NCBI GenBank assembly: GCA_012515235.1
Contig: JAAYYU010000093.1
Span: 36,599-100,598 of the forward strand
Reading direction: 5' to 3'
Length of the DNA: 64,000 bases
Source of the DNA: Candidatus Anammoximicrobium sp.
Lineage (GTDB): Bacteria; Planctomycetota; Planctomycetia; Pirellulales; Pirellulaceae
Below the pieces are notes generated by a model. It had not been told where the DNA came from. It did not search any database and saw only the letters and a list, made by a program, of their open reading frames with translations. Both the position numbers and the translations under genes were made by a program. Each line of letters starts with the position of its first letter. Within the stretch, counting starts at the first letter, position 1. Shown piece by piece: positions 55,932 to 64,000 of the stretch.

Positions 55932-57986
55932 CTACGCGCGGATCAGGACGGCTACGGAGCGGCCGGGCAGGCGGTAGGAACGGGAGGGGACGACGGGGGC
56001 CTGGTCTTCGGGCACGATCTCGTCCGGGCTGGGCAGCGACGTGTCCACCACCCGCCGCCAGTCGCCGGGCAAGCCCTCGTGGATGCCGAATTCCAACGGT
56101 TCCCAGTAGGCGTTGATCATCACATACAGATCGGCGTCGGGAACGCTGGCGCCGTGCAGGCAGAAGGCCAGCGACCGCGAGTTCCAGGACAGGTCCGGGT
56201 GCCGGGCGATGCCGTACCAGCGGACGTCGTCGCGCCAGAAACGGGAGCGAGCCAGCGAGGGATGCGCTTTGCGAAACGCAATCATGCCTTGGAAGAAGCG
56301 GAAGATGTCCGCGTTTTCCGCCAGCCGGCTCCAATCGAGCCAGGACGTTTCGTTGTCTTGATTGTAGGGATTGTTATTGCCGCCTTGCGTCTGCAGGAAC
56401 TCGTCGCCCATCCGAAACATGGGCACCCCGGCGGACAGCATCAGCAAGGCGAAGAAATTCCGCACCTGCCGCCGCCGCAGTTTCAACACGGCCTCGGGGG
56501 CGTCGTGGTCGCCTTCCCAGCCACCGTTCCAGCTGTATTCGTTGTGCCCGTCCAGGTTGTCGTGCCCGTTCGCCCAATTCTGCTTGTGGCTGTAGGACAC
56601 CAGGTCGTACAGGGTGAAACCGTCGTGCGAGGTGATGTAGTTGATGCTTTGAAACGGCCGCAGGGCATACTTGCGTTCGTCGGTAAACAAGTCGCTGCTG
56701 CCGTACAGCCGGGTCATCAACTCCGGGACCATGCCGGGATCGCCCTTGACCAACTTCTGCAGGGCGTCCCGGTAGGCGCCGTTCCACTGCATCCAGCGGA
56801 AACCGGGAAACAGGCGGCCCAGTTGATACGCGCCGGCCGCGTCCCACGGCTCCGCGATCAGCCGCACGTCGGCCAGGTCGGGATCGGCGGCGATTTGCCC
56901 GAACAGGGCGGGATCTTCGGTGTTGATCGAGCCGTCGGTGTTGCGCAGGAAAATGCTGGCCAAATCAAACCGGAACCCGTCGACGTGCAGGTCCTTGGTC
57001 CAGTACCGCAAGCTGTCCAAAATCAATTGCCGCACGGCTTCGTTTGACGTGTGCAGCGTGTTTCCGGTGCCCGAGTAATTGGAGAAGGGCGACTTGGGAT
57101 CGCCGGTCATCAGGTAGTAGGTCGTGCTGTCGATGCCTTTGAAGCTGTACGTCGGCCCGCGCTCATCGCCCTCGCAGGTGTGGTTGTACACCACGTCCAG
57201 GATGACCTCCATGCCCGCGCGGTGCAGCGCCTGGACCATCTCGTAGAACTCCAGGTGCTGGTGACGGCTCTCCGGCTCCACACAATACGCGTCGTGGGGC
57301 GCAAAGAAGCTCATCGGCATATAGCCCCAGTAGTTTTCCTCCTGGGGATCGAATTGAAACACGGGCATCAATTCGACGGCGGTAACGCCCAGTTGTTGCA
57401 GGTACGGGATCTTGTCGATGACGCCGGCAAACGTGCCGCGCCGCGGGGAGGCCACGCCGGAGTTCTCCCGGTACGTGAAGCCGCGGACGTGCATTTCATA
57501 GATGACCAGGTCGGCCTGATGCCGCAACGGCGGCTCCTGGTCCCCAGAGAACCGCGGCTTCCGCCAATCCAAGACGGACAGCGGAGCGCGGCCCCAATTG
57601 GAGCCCGGACGCCGAGCCGCCTCGCGGTCGAAGCTGGGCGAGAAGTAGATGTCGTGCGCGTAAGGGTCCAGGAGCAGCTTTTCCGGATCGAACGTGTGCC
57701 ACTCGAATCCCGGACCAGGTTTCGGCCCGTCGATTTGAAAAGCGTAGAAGCTCGATCCCGCCAGCAAAGCTTCCCGAAGCCGGCAGTGCCAGATGGGACC
57801 GGTCTTGTTCCGAAGGTGCTCAAACTCGTAACGATAGACCGGTTTGAGCAGATCGTCCCCGAAGAAGACCAGGGTGACCTTTTCGGCGTGTTTGGAGTAG
57901 ATCGCGAAGTTGTAGGCCTGTTCGGCCTCAATCCAAGAAATCCCTAGCGGGATCGGCGAACCTTCCAGCGATTCCCAACGGCTCAT
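55932..57986 (-). CDS. glgX: Glycogen debranching enzyme GlgX (isoamylase-type, GH13)
   Basis: A 684-residue GH13 enzyme from ATG 57,986 behind GCGAGGAAG. A CBM48-like N-terminal domain (about 10-110, YNFAIYSKHAEKVTLVFF) leads to the (beta/alpha)8 barrel with the four conserved regions: DVVYNHT, GFRFDLAS (nucleophile Asp), IAEPWD (acid Glu) and TSHDG. GRAPLSVLDW and YEMHVRGFTY are typical of the GlgX/TreX group, and GDEFLQTQGGNNNPYNQDNE matches the loop that sits near the active site. It cleaves alpha-1,6 branches of limit dextrins made by glycogen phosphorylase. Citrate synthase is divergent from it, with 165 bases between. Confidence 0.95.
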   Translation of the reverse strand: MSRWESLEGSPIPLGISWIEAEQAYNFAIYSKHAEKVTLVFFGDDLLKPVYRYEFEHLRNKTGPIWHCRLREALLAGSSFYAFQIDGPKPGPGFEWHTFDPEKLLLDPYAHDIYFSPSFDREAARRPGSNWGRAPLSVLDWRKPRFSGDQEPPLRHQADLVIYEMHVRGFTYRENSGVASPRRGTFAGVIDKIPYLQQLGVTAVELMPVFQFDPQEENYWGYMPMSFFAPHDAYCVEPESRHQHLEFYEMVQALHRAGMEVILDVVYNHTCEGDERGPTYSFKGIDSTTYYLMTGDPKSPFSNYSGTGNTLHTSNEAVRQLILDSLRYWTKDLHVDGFRFDLASIFLRNTDGSINTEDPALFGQIAADPDLADVRLIAEPWDAAGAYQLGRLFPGFRWMQWNGAYRDALQKLVKGDPGMVPELMTRLYGSSDLFTDERKYALRPFQSINYITSHDGFTLYDLVSYSHKQNWANGHDNLDGHNEYSWNGGWEGDHDAPEAVLKLRRRQVRNFFALLMLSAGVPMFRMGDEFLQTQGGNNNPYNQDNETSWLDWSRLAENADIFRFFQGMIAFRKAHPSLARSRFWRDDVRWYGIARHPDLSWNSRSLAFCLHGASVPDADLYVMINAYWEPLEFGIHEGLPGDWRRVVDTSLPSPDEIVPEDQAPVVPSRSYRLPGRSVAVLIRA

Positions 57987-58151
57987 CACTTCCTCGCCCC
58001 CCCCAAACCCAGACTGCGGCCCTGTTAAGCTGCGCGGAAAACTCCGCTGCTAAGGCCGCCCTGCAAGTGTACCACAATTCAAGCCAATTTGCCGCCGCCG
58101 CTTGAGTTCCGCTGGCCGTGCCGACTACACTATTGGCAAAGGAGACAAACC

Positions 58152-59438
58152 ATGTCCGAAAAAGCCGTTCTGACATTTCGAGACAAGAAGATCGAATTGC
58201 CCGTCCTGGTGGGCACTGACGGAGAGGTCGCGATCGATATTACCAAGCTGCGCGATCAAACCGGAATGATCACCTTTGATCCCGGCTTGGGCAACACCGG
58301 CGCGTGCAGCAGTTCCATCACCTACATCGACGGAGACAAGGGCATTCTGCGCTACCGGGGCATTCCCATCGAACAGTTCACGAACCATCCCAACTTTGTG
58401 GAAGTGGCCTGGCTGCTGATCTTCGGCCGCCTGCCCAAGCGGGACGAATTGAAAGCGTTCAGCGAGCAGTTGACCGAGAACGAATTGCTGCACGAAGGCC
58501 TGAAGCATCAATTCCAGCACCTGCCCGTCGACGCTCCGCCCATGGCGATCCTGTCGGCGACTTTGAGCAACTTGGCCTGTTACCATCAGGGCTTCCTGGC
58601 CTTGGAGGACACGGAAGCGCTGACCGCGGCCGCCGCCCGCTTAATCAGCAAGGTGCGCACGATTGCGGCGTTCTCCTACCGCCGGTCGCGCGGCTGGCCG
58701 ATCATCTATCCCGATCCGAAGATGCGCTACTGTGCGAACTTCCTGCACATGATGTTCTCCATTCCGTTCCAGCAGTACATCGTGACGCCGGAGGTTGAGG
58801 ACGCGTTGAACCTGATCTTCATCCTGCACGCGGACCACGAACAGAACTGCAGCACGTCGACCGTCCGCACCGTGGGCTCGGCCAAGGCCAATCTGTTCGC
58901 GTCCTGTGCGGCGGGTGTGAGCGCGCTGTGGGGGCCGTTGCACGGCGGAGCGAACGTCGAGGTGATCCAGATGCTGGAACGGATTCACGCGGGCGGCCTG
59001 TCGCCGGAAAGCTGCATCGAGGCGGCCAAAGACAAGGCCAATCCGTTCCGCCTGTCCGGATTCGGCCACCGCGTCTACAAGAACTACGACCCGCGGGCCA
59101 AAATCCTGCACGAATGCTGCGACCGAGTGTTCTCCAGTTTAAACCGGCAGGACCCGCTGCTGGACATCGCCCGCAAACTGGAAGAATTGGCCCTGCAGGA
59201 CTCGTACTTCATCGACCGCAAGCTGTATCCCAACGTCGATTTCTACAGCGGCATCCTGCTCCGCGCCATGGGCCTGCCCACGAACATGTTCACCGTCTGC
59301 TTCGCCATCGGCCGCTTGCCCGGCTGGATCGCGCAGTGGAAAGAACAACACGACGACCCAAGCACGCGCATCACCCGGCCACGGCAAGTGTACACCGGCA
59401 ACGACGCCATCGACTACGTGCCGATGGAGCAGCGGTAA
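58152..59438 (+). CDS. gltA: Citrate synthase
   Basis: A 428-residue type II citrate synthase from ATG 58,152 behind AAAGGAGACA. VLVGTDGEVAIDITKLR and FDPGLGNTGACSSSITYIDG are standard N-terminal motifs. The active-site residues appear in the usual places: GVSALWGPLHGGANVEVIQM (first His), SGFGHRVYKNYDPRAKIL (second His and Asp/Arg), and the C-terminal IGRLPGWIAQWKEQ. It condenses acetyl-CoA with oxaloacetate at the entry of the citric acid cycle. It ends in a strong bidirectional hairpin at 59,542. Confidence 0.97.
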   Translation: MSEKAVLTFRDKKIELPVLVGTDGEVAIDITKLRDQTGMITFDPGLGNTGACSSSITYIDGDKGILRYRGIPIEQFTNHPNFVEVAWLLIFGRLPKRDELKAFSEQLTENELLHEGLKHQFQHLPVDAPPMAILSATLSNLACYHQGFLALEDTEALTAAAARLISKVRTIAAFSYRRSRGWPIIYPDPKMRYCANFLHMMFSIPFQQYIVTPEVEDALNLIFILHADHEQNCSTSTVRTVGSAKANLFASCAAGVSALWGPLHGGANVEVIQMLERIHAGGLSPESCIEAAKDKANPFRLSGFGHRVYKNYDPRAKILHECCDRVFSSLNRQDPLLDIARKLEELALQDSYFIDRKLYPNVDFYSGILLRAMGLPTNMFTVCFAIGRLPGWIAQWKEQHDDPSTRITRPRQVYTGNDAIDYVPMEQR

Positions 59439-59541
59439 CGCCGGCGGCGGAAGACCGGCTGTCGCGGCGCGGCGAGAAGCCGCACGGGACGGGCGCGGGA
59501 AGACGTCCCGGACGGGTCCGAGGATCGCTGGAACTGGAACA

Positions 59542-59573
59542 GCAGCCCGGCTGTACGAAAACAGCCGGGCTGC
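59542..59573. terminator. Bidirectional terminator hairpin between gltA and the MFS gene
   Basis: GCAGCCCGGCTGT (59,542-59,554) pairs perfectly with ACAGCCGGGCTGC (59,561-59,573) over 13 bp around the 6-base loop ACGAAA. It lies between convergent genes. The T-run is weak (TTGCTCATTT) on the plus strand. Confidence 0.75.
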
Positions 59574-59586
59574 TTGCTCATTTGCG

Positions 59587-60993
59587 TCAGTCTTCGGGCA
59601 GCGGCTGGCCCTTGGTCTCGGGCGCCCAGATCAACGCCACCAGTCCCAAGGCAAAAATCGCCGACAAGTACGTCGCCGCCTTGCGGAACGGCTCCTCGAC
59701 GCCTTGATTCACCATCATCGTGTTCAAGTACATCAACATCGGAGGAAAACCGGCTGCCAGGTAACGCACCGTGTTGTAGCAGAAGCCTACGCCGGTGCCC
59801 CGGAGCCGCGTGGGAAAGATCTCCGGGAAGTAGATCGAGTAGCCTCCGAACACAGACAACTGGGCGAACCCCATCATCGGCAGCATCCAGTAGGCGTCGG
59901 TGCTGGTCTTCAGATTGTTGAACACATAGATCGTCATCACCAAGCACAGGATAAAGGCCCCGAAGAAGGCCGGCCGGCGGCCGAGCGAGGTCGCGACGAT
60001 CGTAAACACGACCATGCCCAAGAAGGAGCCGACGTCCTGCAGCGCGGTGGCCCGCCCCCGGACCATGTCGATGACGCTTTGAGGCTCGCCTTGCGCCTTT
60101 AGGGCGCCCGTGATCAATTCCGGCGAAAAGAAACCGATGCCCCACAGGCCGGCCATCCCCGCCAAGCCCAGGCACACTCCGACGAGCAGGTTCCGCCGCC
60201 AAACGGGATGCCGGAACAGTTCGGGGATCGACCCCACCCGCTGCGCCTCGCCACCCGCCTCGCGGGCCTTCTGCTTGGCCAGTCTCCAGCGTTCGGGCTC
60301 GCGGAGCACGAACATGATCGGAATCACGAGCAACGCCGGCAGGATGCCCACAAAGAAAAGAACCCGCCATCCCGAAAAGCCGTGGAAGAACTCGGCCTGG
60401 CCGGGCTGAATGTACGTGCTCATCAGCGAGCCGATAATGTTGCCTCCGGCCGATAACGCCTGCAACGACCCCAAGGCAATCGCCCGGACATGACTGGGCA
60501 CGCTTTCGGCGACCAACGTCGTGGCCGCCCCGAACATCCCGCCGACGCCTAATCCGACCAGGAAGCGGTAGATCAGGAACTCCTCCGGGTTGCGCGCGAT
60601 GCCGGACAACCCTGTGAAGCCGGAATAGACCAGCAAGGTGACCGCCATCGTCTTCACGCGTCCCCAACGATCGCTCATCATGCCGAAGATGATGCCGCCC
60701 GTGGCCCAGCCGATCATCATGATGCCGGTGGCCCAGCCTCCCCAAGACCTGACCAGCGCCGTGCGCAACTCTTCGCGCTTCTTCTGCTCGGCCGGCGTCT
60801 CCTCGGCCGGCGCGACGGCGTCGGGCAACAGTTCCTTGATCGCGGGTTCACGAGCCAGCGCAAAGATCCGCTGGTCCATGCAATCGAACAGCCAACCGCA
60901 AGAGGCAATAATCACCACGACCCAGTGGTACCACGTGATCCGCTCGACTGCGATCGAACTCGCCCCGCCGTTTTCACCTGGCGAACTTTGCAT
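59587..60993 (-). CDS. Major facilitator superfamily transporter
   Basis: A 468-residue inner-membrane protein with about 12 hydrophobic segments and an AAAGGAAA site. The first segment (about 24-38, VVVIIASCGWLFDCMDQRIF) is followed by a long acidic loop (about 50-85) before segment two. The MFS motif between segments two and three reads GMMSDRWGRVKT, and the repeat in the second half is weaker (GRRPAFFGAFI). FLVGLGVGGMFGAATTLVAE supports the metabolite:H+ symporter-like subgroup, whose members carry organic acids or sugars. The substrate cannot be read. It is convergent with gltA. Confidence 0.9.
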   Translation of the reverse strand: MQSSPGENGGASSIAVERITWYHWVVVIIASCGWLFDCMDQRIFALAREPAIKELLPDAVAPAEETPAEQKKREELRTALVRSWGGWATGIMMIGWATGGIIFGMMSDRWGRVKTMAVTLLVYSGFTGLSGIARNPEEFLIYRFLVGLGVGGMFGAATTLVAESVPSHVRAIALGSLQALSAGGNIIGSLMSTYIQPGQAEFFHGFSGWRVLFFVGILPALLVIPIMFVLREPERWRLAKQKAREAGGEAQRVGSIPELFRHPVWRRNLLVGVCLGLAGMAGLWGIGFFSPELITGALKAQGEPQSVIDMVRGRATALQDVGSFLGMVVFTIVATSLGRRPAFFGAFILCLVMTIYVFNNLKTSTDAYWMLPMMGFAQLSVFGGYSIYFPEIFPTRLRGTGVGFCYNTVRYLAAGFPPMLMYLNTMMVNQGVEEPFRKAATYLSAIFALGLVALIWAPETKGQPLPED

Positions 60994-61137
60994 CGGATTT
61001 CCTTTTCAACATAGTGCTGCTGCCGAATGTGGCTCCCAAGGTGGGAAAGGCCTATTGTTGGGAACCTGGCCCCGCCGGTCAAGTCGCAGCGGTGTCACAA
61101 ACGGCGACTTGGCTGCAAGTTCTTGCCACGCGCCGCG

Positions 61138-61896
61138 TCAAACCGCCGCCGTTTGCGTTTTCTTCGTCTTGGTCTGCATCCGCAGGTTCAGCATCTCCAC
61201 GATCAACGAGAAAGCCATCGCGAAATAGACGTACTTCCGATCGAAGTGCGTGCCCACGCCTTCGGCCACCAGCATCACCCCGATCAGAATCAGGAAACTC
61301 AGGGCCAGCATCTTCAGTGTGGGATGCCGCTCGATGAACTGGCTGACTCTGCCCGCAAAGATAAGCATCACAATCATCGCCAGCACCACGGCCGCGATCA
61401 TGACCATCAGCCCGGTCCTGGTGGGCTTGACCATCCCTACCGCCGTGATCACCGAATCCAAGGAAAAAAGGATGTCGAACATGGCGATCTCGATCAAGAC
61501 CGTCGTAAACCCGGCATGAGCCACAACCGCATGCCCCTCTTCAAGCCCTTCCACTTTCTTGTGGATCTCGTACACGCTCTTCCAGATCAGGAACAGGCCG
61601 CCGCCGGCCAGGATTATGTCCTTCCAGGACACGGCGTTGATCTCTTCCGTCAACAGGGCGTCGGGAAGCCCCAGCGATGACAGATGAAACACCGGGTACA
61701 CCAGGCGGACGATCCAGGAAATCGCCAACAACAGCAGAACGCGAGTGACCAGGGCCAGCAACAACCCCAACTGGCGAGCCCGGTCTCGCTGCGACTCCGG
61801 CAACCGGCCCACCAGCACGGCAATGAAGACGATGTTGTCGATCCCCAGTACGATCTCCATCGCCGACAACGCGATCAGCGCGACGAGATACTCCAT
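61138..61896 (-). CDS. TerC-family integral membrane protein
   Basis: A 252-residue membrane protein from ATG 61,896, with TTGGAGATGA as ribosome site. About seven hydrophobic segments carry the TerC pattern: MEIVLGIDNIVFIAVLVGRL, RVLLLLAISWIVRLVYPVF, EIAMFDILFSLDSVITAVGM (the acidic residues D-x(2)-F-S-L-D-S are conserved) and IERHPTLKMLALSFLILIGV. The family is linked to manganese/calcium export and metal insertion into exported proteins. It is divergent from the BBP7-like gene. Confidence 0.93.
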   Translation of the reverse strand: MEYLVALIALSAMEIVLGIDNIVFIAVLVGRLPESQRDRARQLGLLLALVTRVLLLLAISWIVRLVYPVFHLSSLGLPDALLTEEINAVSWKDIILAGGGLFLIWKSVYEIHKKVEGLEEGHAVVAHAGFTTVLIEIAMFDILFSLDSVITAVGMVKPTRTGLMVMIAAVVLAMIVMLIFAGRVSQFIERHPTLKMLALSFLILIGVMLVAEGVGTHFDRKYVYFAMAFSLIVEMLNLRMQTKTKKTQTAAV

Positions 61897-62319
61897 CGGT
61901 TCATCTCCAAGAGCCACGACCACAACGATTTGCAACCGAACACGGCTCTGATTGTCGCGGATCGAAGGCAAACCGCAAAGAGGGGCAGCAAGCGGCGCGA
62001 ACGGGAGTTTCGGCCGGTGCCCACGCAGGGCAGGATGGAAACGCGAAGGCGAATTGCTGGCGGCTCGCGGCAGCGAGGAGTGGATCGGCGGTTGGCAAGC
62101 GGGGAGGTCTGGGGCGATTTTGCCAGCCGTAAGGAAAGTGTTGATTTTGGCTGTTATTCCATACCGATAGTGTGTGTCGAGAACACACGGGTTTTCGGTT
62201 TTTGACGGCCAGGCCTAGCTTGCCGCTCGCCGAGCTGCGTGTGTCTGGGGGGTCTTAACAAGCTGGGTAACACGTCGCACAGCGGCTTCGTTCTCATTCT
62301 CTGCCGCGGAGACACATCG
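61897..62319. other. Intergenic region with a GTGTGT/ACACAC palindrome
   Basis: A 423-base gap between divergent terC and the BBP7-like gene. At 62,170-62,188 a GTGTGTGT-CGAGA-ACACAC inverted repeat is followed by T-rich sequence; TTGATT at 62,141 might be a -35 element for the downstream gene, but no good -10 is spaced correctly. No gene is supported. Confidence 0.4.
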
Positions 62320-63696
62320 ATGAAGATTCAGTGGGCTTGTCGGGTGAGTGTGCTTGCAGTCCTGGCGCTAGTCGTCTCGCAGACCGAGTCGCGGGGACAG
62401 ATGGTCTATGGTCAGCCCTACGGGGTTCCGCCACAGTTGGTCTACACGCCTTCAGGGCCGGCGTTTGTCTACGGCCCGAACGGGCCGGCTCCGGCTTGGC
62501 CGTACGCGGTTCCGGCGATGTACAACGACGGCGAACCGGAGCCTACGGAATCGACGGACGAGTCGTGTTCTTCGGGGGAATGTGGTGGAGGGGAAAACGA
62601 GTACCTGTTCGACAGCGGCCACAGCTGTCGCGGGGGCAGTTGCGGCTGTCAGGCCAGCGGGCCCTTGGCCGGCATGTCGGGCTGGTTGGCGCCGTACAGC
62701 GAAACCGGTTGCTGCGCGCCGCATTGGTTCGACGTCCACGCCGAAGCCGTGTTTCTGCGCCGCGACGACTCCTCGCCAGCGCGCGACTTGACTCGGCTGG
62801 GCGCGTTGGGCGACGCCGTGATTTCGACGGGCAATCTCGACTTCAGCTCGCTGGATGCCAGTTTCCGGATTACGGGCGTCTATCAAACCGGTACGGGCAG
62901 CAATTTGGAGTTCACTTACTTGGGGCTGAACGAGTACTCGAAGCAGGCGAGTGCCCGCTCGGAGGCGGACGCCCTGTACGCGGCGTTTGACAATTTCTCG
63001 ATCAACAGCAACGGCGTGCCGGTTCCCGCGGCCGAGATCGAGCAACTGCACCAGGCGGAGTACCAACGCGTCAACCTGGACAGTGATTTCGACAGCCTGG
63101 AATTGAATTTCCGGCGGCGTTGGATGGGGCCGACCTGCCTGATCCAAGGTTCCTGGCTGATCGGCGTGCGGTACTTCGATTTGTCGGACCAGATGCGGTT
63201 CTACTCATACGCCAATCGCGATCTCGACGATCCTATCGCGGCGGGGCATGAGGAGACGGGCGGCGAGGCCTGGTACAACCTGAAGACCCGCAACTTCATG
63301 ACGGGTGCCCAGTTGGGCGGCGATGTCTGGATGTGCCTGCTGCCGGGGCTGCGCATGGGCATGGACGTCAAGGCGGGCGTCTACGGCAACAACGCGAAGG
63401 TCAACACGTCCATGTACGGCGAGGACATCTACGACAACTACATCGGCTTCATCGATCCTGAAGCCTTGGACAACGACAAGGTGTCGTTCATCGGCGAACT
63501 GCAGTTCATGCTGACCTACCAGATCAGCCACAATTTCACCCTGCGGGCCGGCTACGAGATGATGTTTGTCGAGGGCGTTGCCACGGCGTTGGACAATTTC
63601 AATCCGGCGCTCGAACCCGACCGGGTTCCCTTCGTGGCGGACGGCGGCTCGCTGTTCTACAACGGTTTCAGCGTCGGGGCCGAGTGGATGTGGTAA
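62320..63696 (+). CDS. BBP7-like outer-membrane beta-barrel protein
   Basis: A 458-residue exported protein from ATG 62,320 with a signal peptide (about 1-27). A Pro/Gly-rich stretch (MVYGQPYGVPPQLVYTPSGP) and a Cys-rich patch (ESCSSGECGGGE ... GHSCRGGSCGCQASG ... TGCCAPHWF) precede the BBP7 hallmark HWFDVHAEAVFLRRDD. Antiparallel strands follow (TGTGSNLEFTYLGLNEY, ELNFRRRWMGP, WLIGVRYFDLSDQMRFYSYA), and the end GSLFYNGFSVGAEWMW closes a barrel with a terminal aromatic. The family is confined to planctomycetes as far as I recall and has no known role; a porin-like or adhesive function is a guess. A strong terminator follows at 63,731. Confidence 0.85.
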   Translation: MKIQWACRVSVLAVLALVVSQTESRGQMVYGQPYGVPPQLVYTPSGPAFVYGPNGPAPAWPYAVPAMYNDGEPEPTESTDESCSSGECGGGENEYLFDSGHSCRGGSCGCQASGPLAGMSGWLAPYSETGCCAPHWFDVHAEAVFLRRDDSSPARDLTRLGALGDAVISTGNLDFSSLDASFRITGVYQTGTGSNLEFTYLGLNEYSKQASARSEADALYAAFDNFSINSNGVPVPAAEIEQLHQAEYQRVNLDSDFDSLELNFRRRWMGPTCLIQGSWLIGVRYFDLSDQMRFYSYANRDLDDPIAAGHEETGGEAWYNLKTRNFMTGAQLGGDVWMCLLPGLRMGMDVKAGVYGNNAKVNTSMYGEDIYDNYIGFIDPEALDNDKVSFIGELQFMLTYQISHNFTLRAGYEMMFVEGVATALDNFNPALEPDRVPFVADGGSLFYNGFSVGAEWMW

Positions 63697-63730
63697 GCTT
63701 CCCGTGGCGTGGCACGGCATCTGACTTTTG

Positions 63731-63764
63731 CCGCCGGGCGGCGCAGCCGCTCCGGCGGTTTTTT
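63731..63764 (+). terminator. Rho-independent terminator after the BBP7-like gene
   Basis: CCGCCGG-GCGGC (63,731-63,742) pairs with GCCGC-T-CCGGCGG (63,746-63,758) with a single bulged T, loop GCA, followed by TTTTTT (63,759-63,764). This is the clearest intrinsic terminator in the window. Confidence 0.9.
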
Positions 63765-64000
63765 ATTGGGAAGCGGTCGGGACCCCGTCCCCTTTGCCCG
63801 CTGACCTCGCAACAAGGTGTCCGCCGAGGCGCGGGCCCGGACGCGGGAACTCGGCGCATCCCCTTCCGCGGACCCGGAGCCGAATGCGATGTAATCCTTG
63901 AAATAGTACCGCCCGAACGGGACGGGTTGCGGGTATTAGATGCGATCGAGGAATCGCGAGTAGCGTGGGACCGCGCGGAATAGCAGAGCGGCTCGCAACG
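63765..64000. other. Right-edge stretch without a supported gene
   Basis: A 99-codon plus frame (from 63,684) passes through the terminator hairpin and ends EIVPPERDGLRVLDAIEESR; it has no ribosome site and I do not believe it as drawn. No tRNA or rRNA feature was seen. Confidence 0.4.

Noticed and set aside
1..64000. tRNA, rRNA, CRISPR arrays, integrase or intact transposase genes
   Set aside because: None was recognised on either strand, so the repeat families cannot be tied to a mobilising enzyme inside the window.

Overview
The window looks like the chromosome of a high-GC planctomycete (Planctomycetota, probably Pirellulales or a close relative; the order is inference). The signs are four type-I-like sulfatases with formylglycine motifs, a DUF1559 prepilin-type protein paired with a small lipoprotein, a BBP7-like outer-membrane protein, Tat-exported Gfo/Idh and sugar-isomerase-like proteins, DUF1573, many secreted proteins, and dispersed palindromic repeats.

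Layout. 1-10.7 kb: the end of a PQQ-type beta-propeller gene, then a plus-strand polysaccharide cluster of sulfatase, heparinase II/III-like lyase with carbohydrate-binding-like modules, second sulfatase, and beta-helix (pectate-lyase fold) protein with a LamG domain. 10.7-18.3 kb: a restriction-modification-like locus (DEAH helicase/nuclease, GxxExxY protein, beta-class DNA methyltransferase). The GxxExxY gene is bracketed by two copies of one hairpin element in opposite orientation. 18.5-22 kb: a compact class-III aminotransferase / amidohydrolase / URO-D-like operon, followed by a gene relic. 22.3-26.5 kb: sulfatase, Tat-exported sugar isomerase-like protein, M14 carboxypeptidase. 26.5-30.9 kb: a minus-strand module of sigma-54 activator with a cysteine-bearing PAS domain, NifX-like metal-cluster protein, metallo-beta-lactamase-fold protein, and a DUF4405 membrane protein with a Gly/Met-rich tail. 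31-34.9 kb: DUF1573, CobW GTPase, a small protein, and a PPP-family phosphatase.

35-36.9 kb is a decay zone: palindromic repeats, an antitoxin beside a broken VapC-like toxin, a DNA-methylase relic and an oxidoreductase relic. 37-41 kb holds an NHL-repeat protein, a Gfo/Idh oxidoreductase and a protein with three RidA-like domains. 41-51.5 kb mixes housekeeping genes (aldolase-type enzyme, serS, M20 dipeptidase, clpS, mtaB, a mannose-1-phosphate guanylyltransferase, ruvX) with a large secreted protein. 51.5-55.4 kb: lipoprotein, DUF1559 protein, and a sulfatase with a HEAT-like tail. 55.9-63.7 kb: glgX, citrate synthase, an MFS transporter, TerC and a BBP7-like protein, with strong terminators at 59.55 and 63.75 kb.

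Three dispersed repeat families recur: family A (about 100-135 bp palindromes, four copies), family B (about 50 bp, two copies) and family C (about 90 bp, three copies). The most interesting signals are the hairpin-bracketed GxxExxY cassette inside the restriction locus, the metal-cluster/sigma-54 module, and the family A elements. All product names rest on reading motifs by eye; no database search was run.
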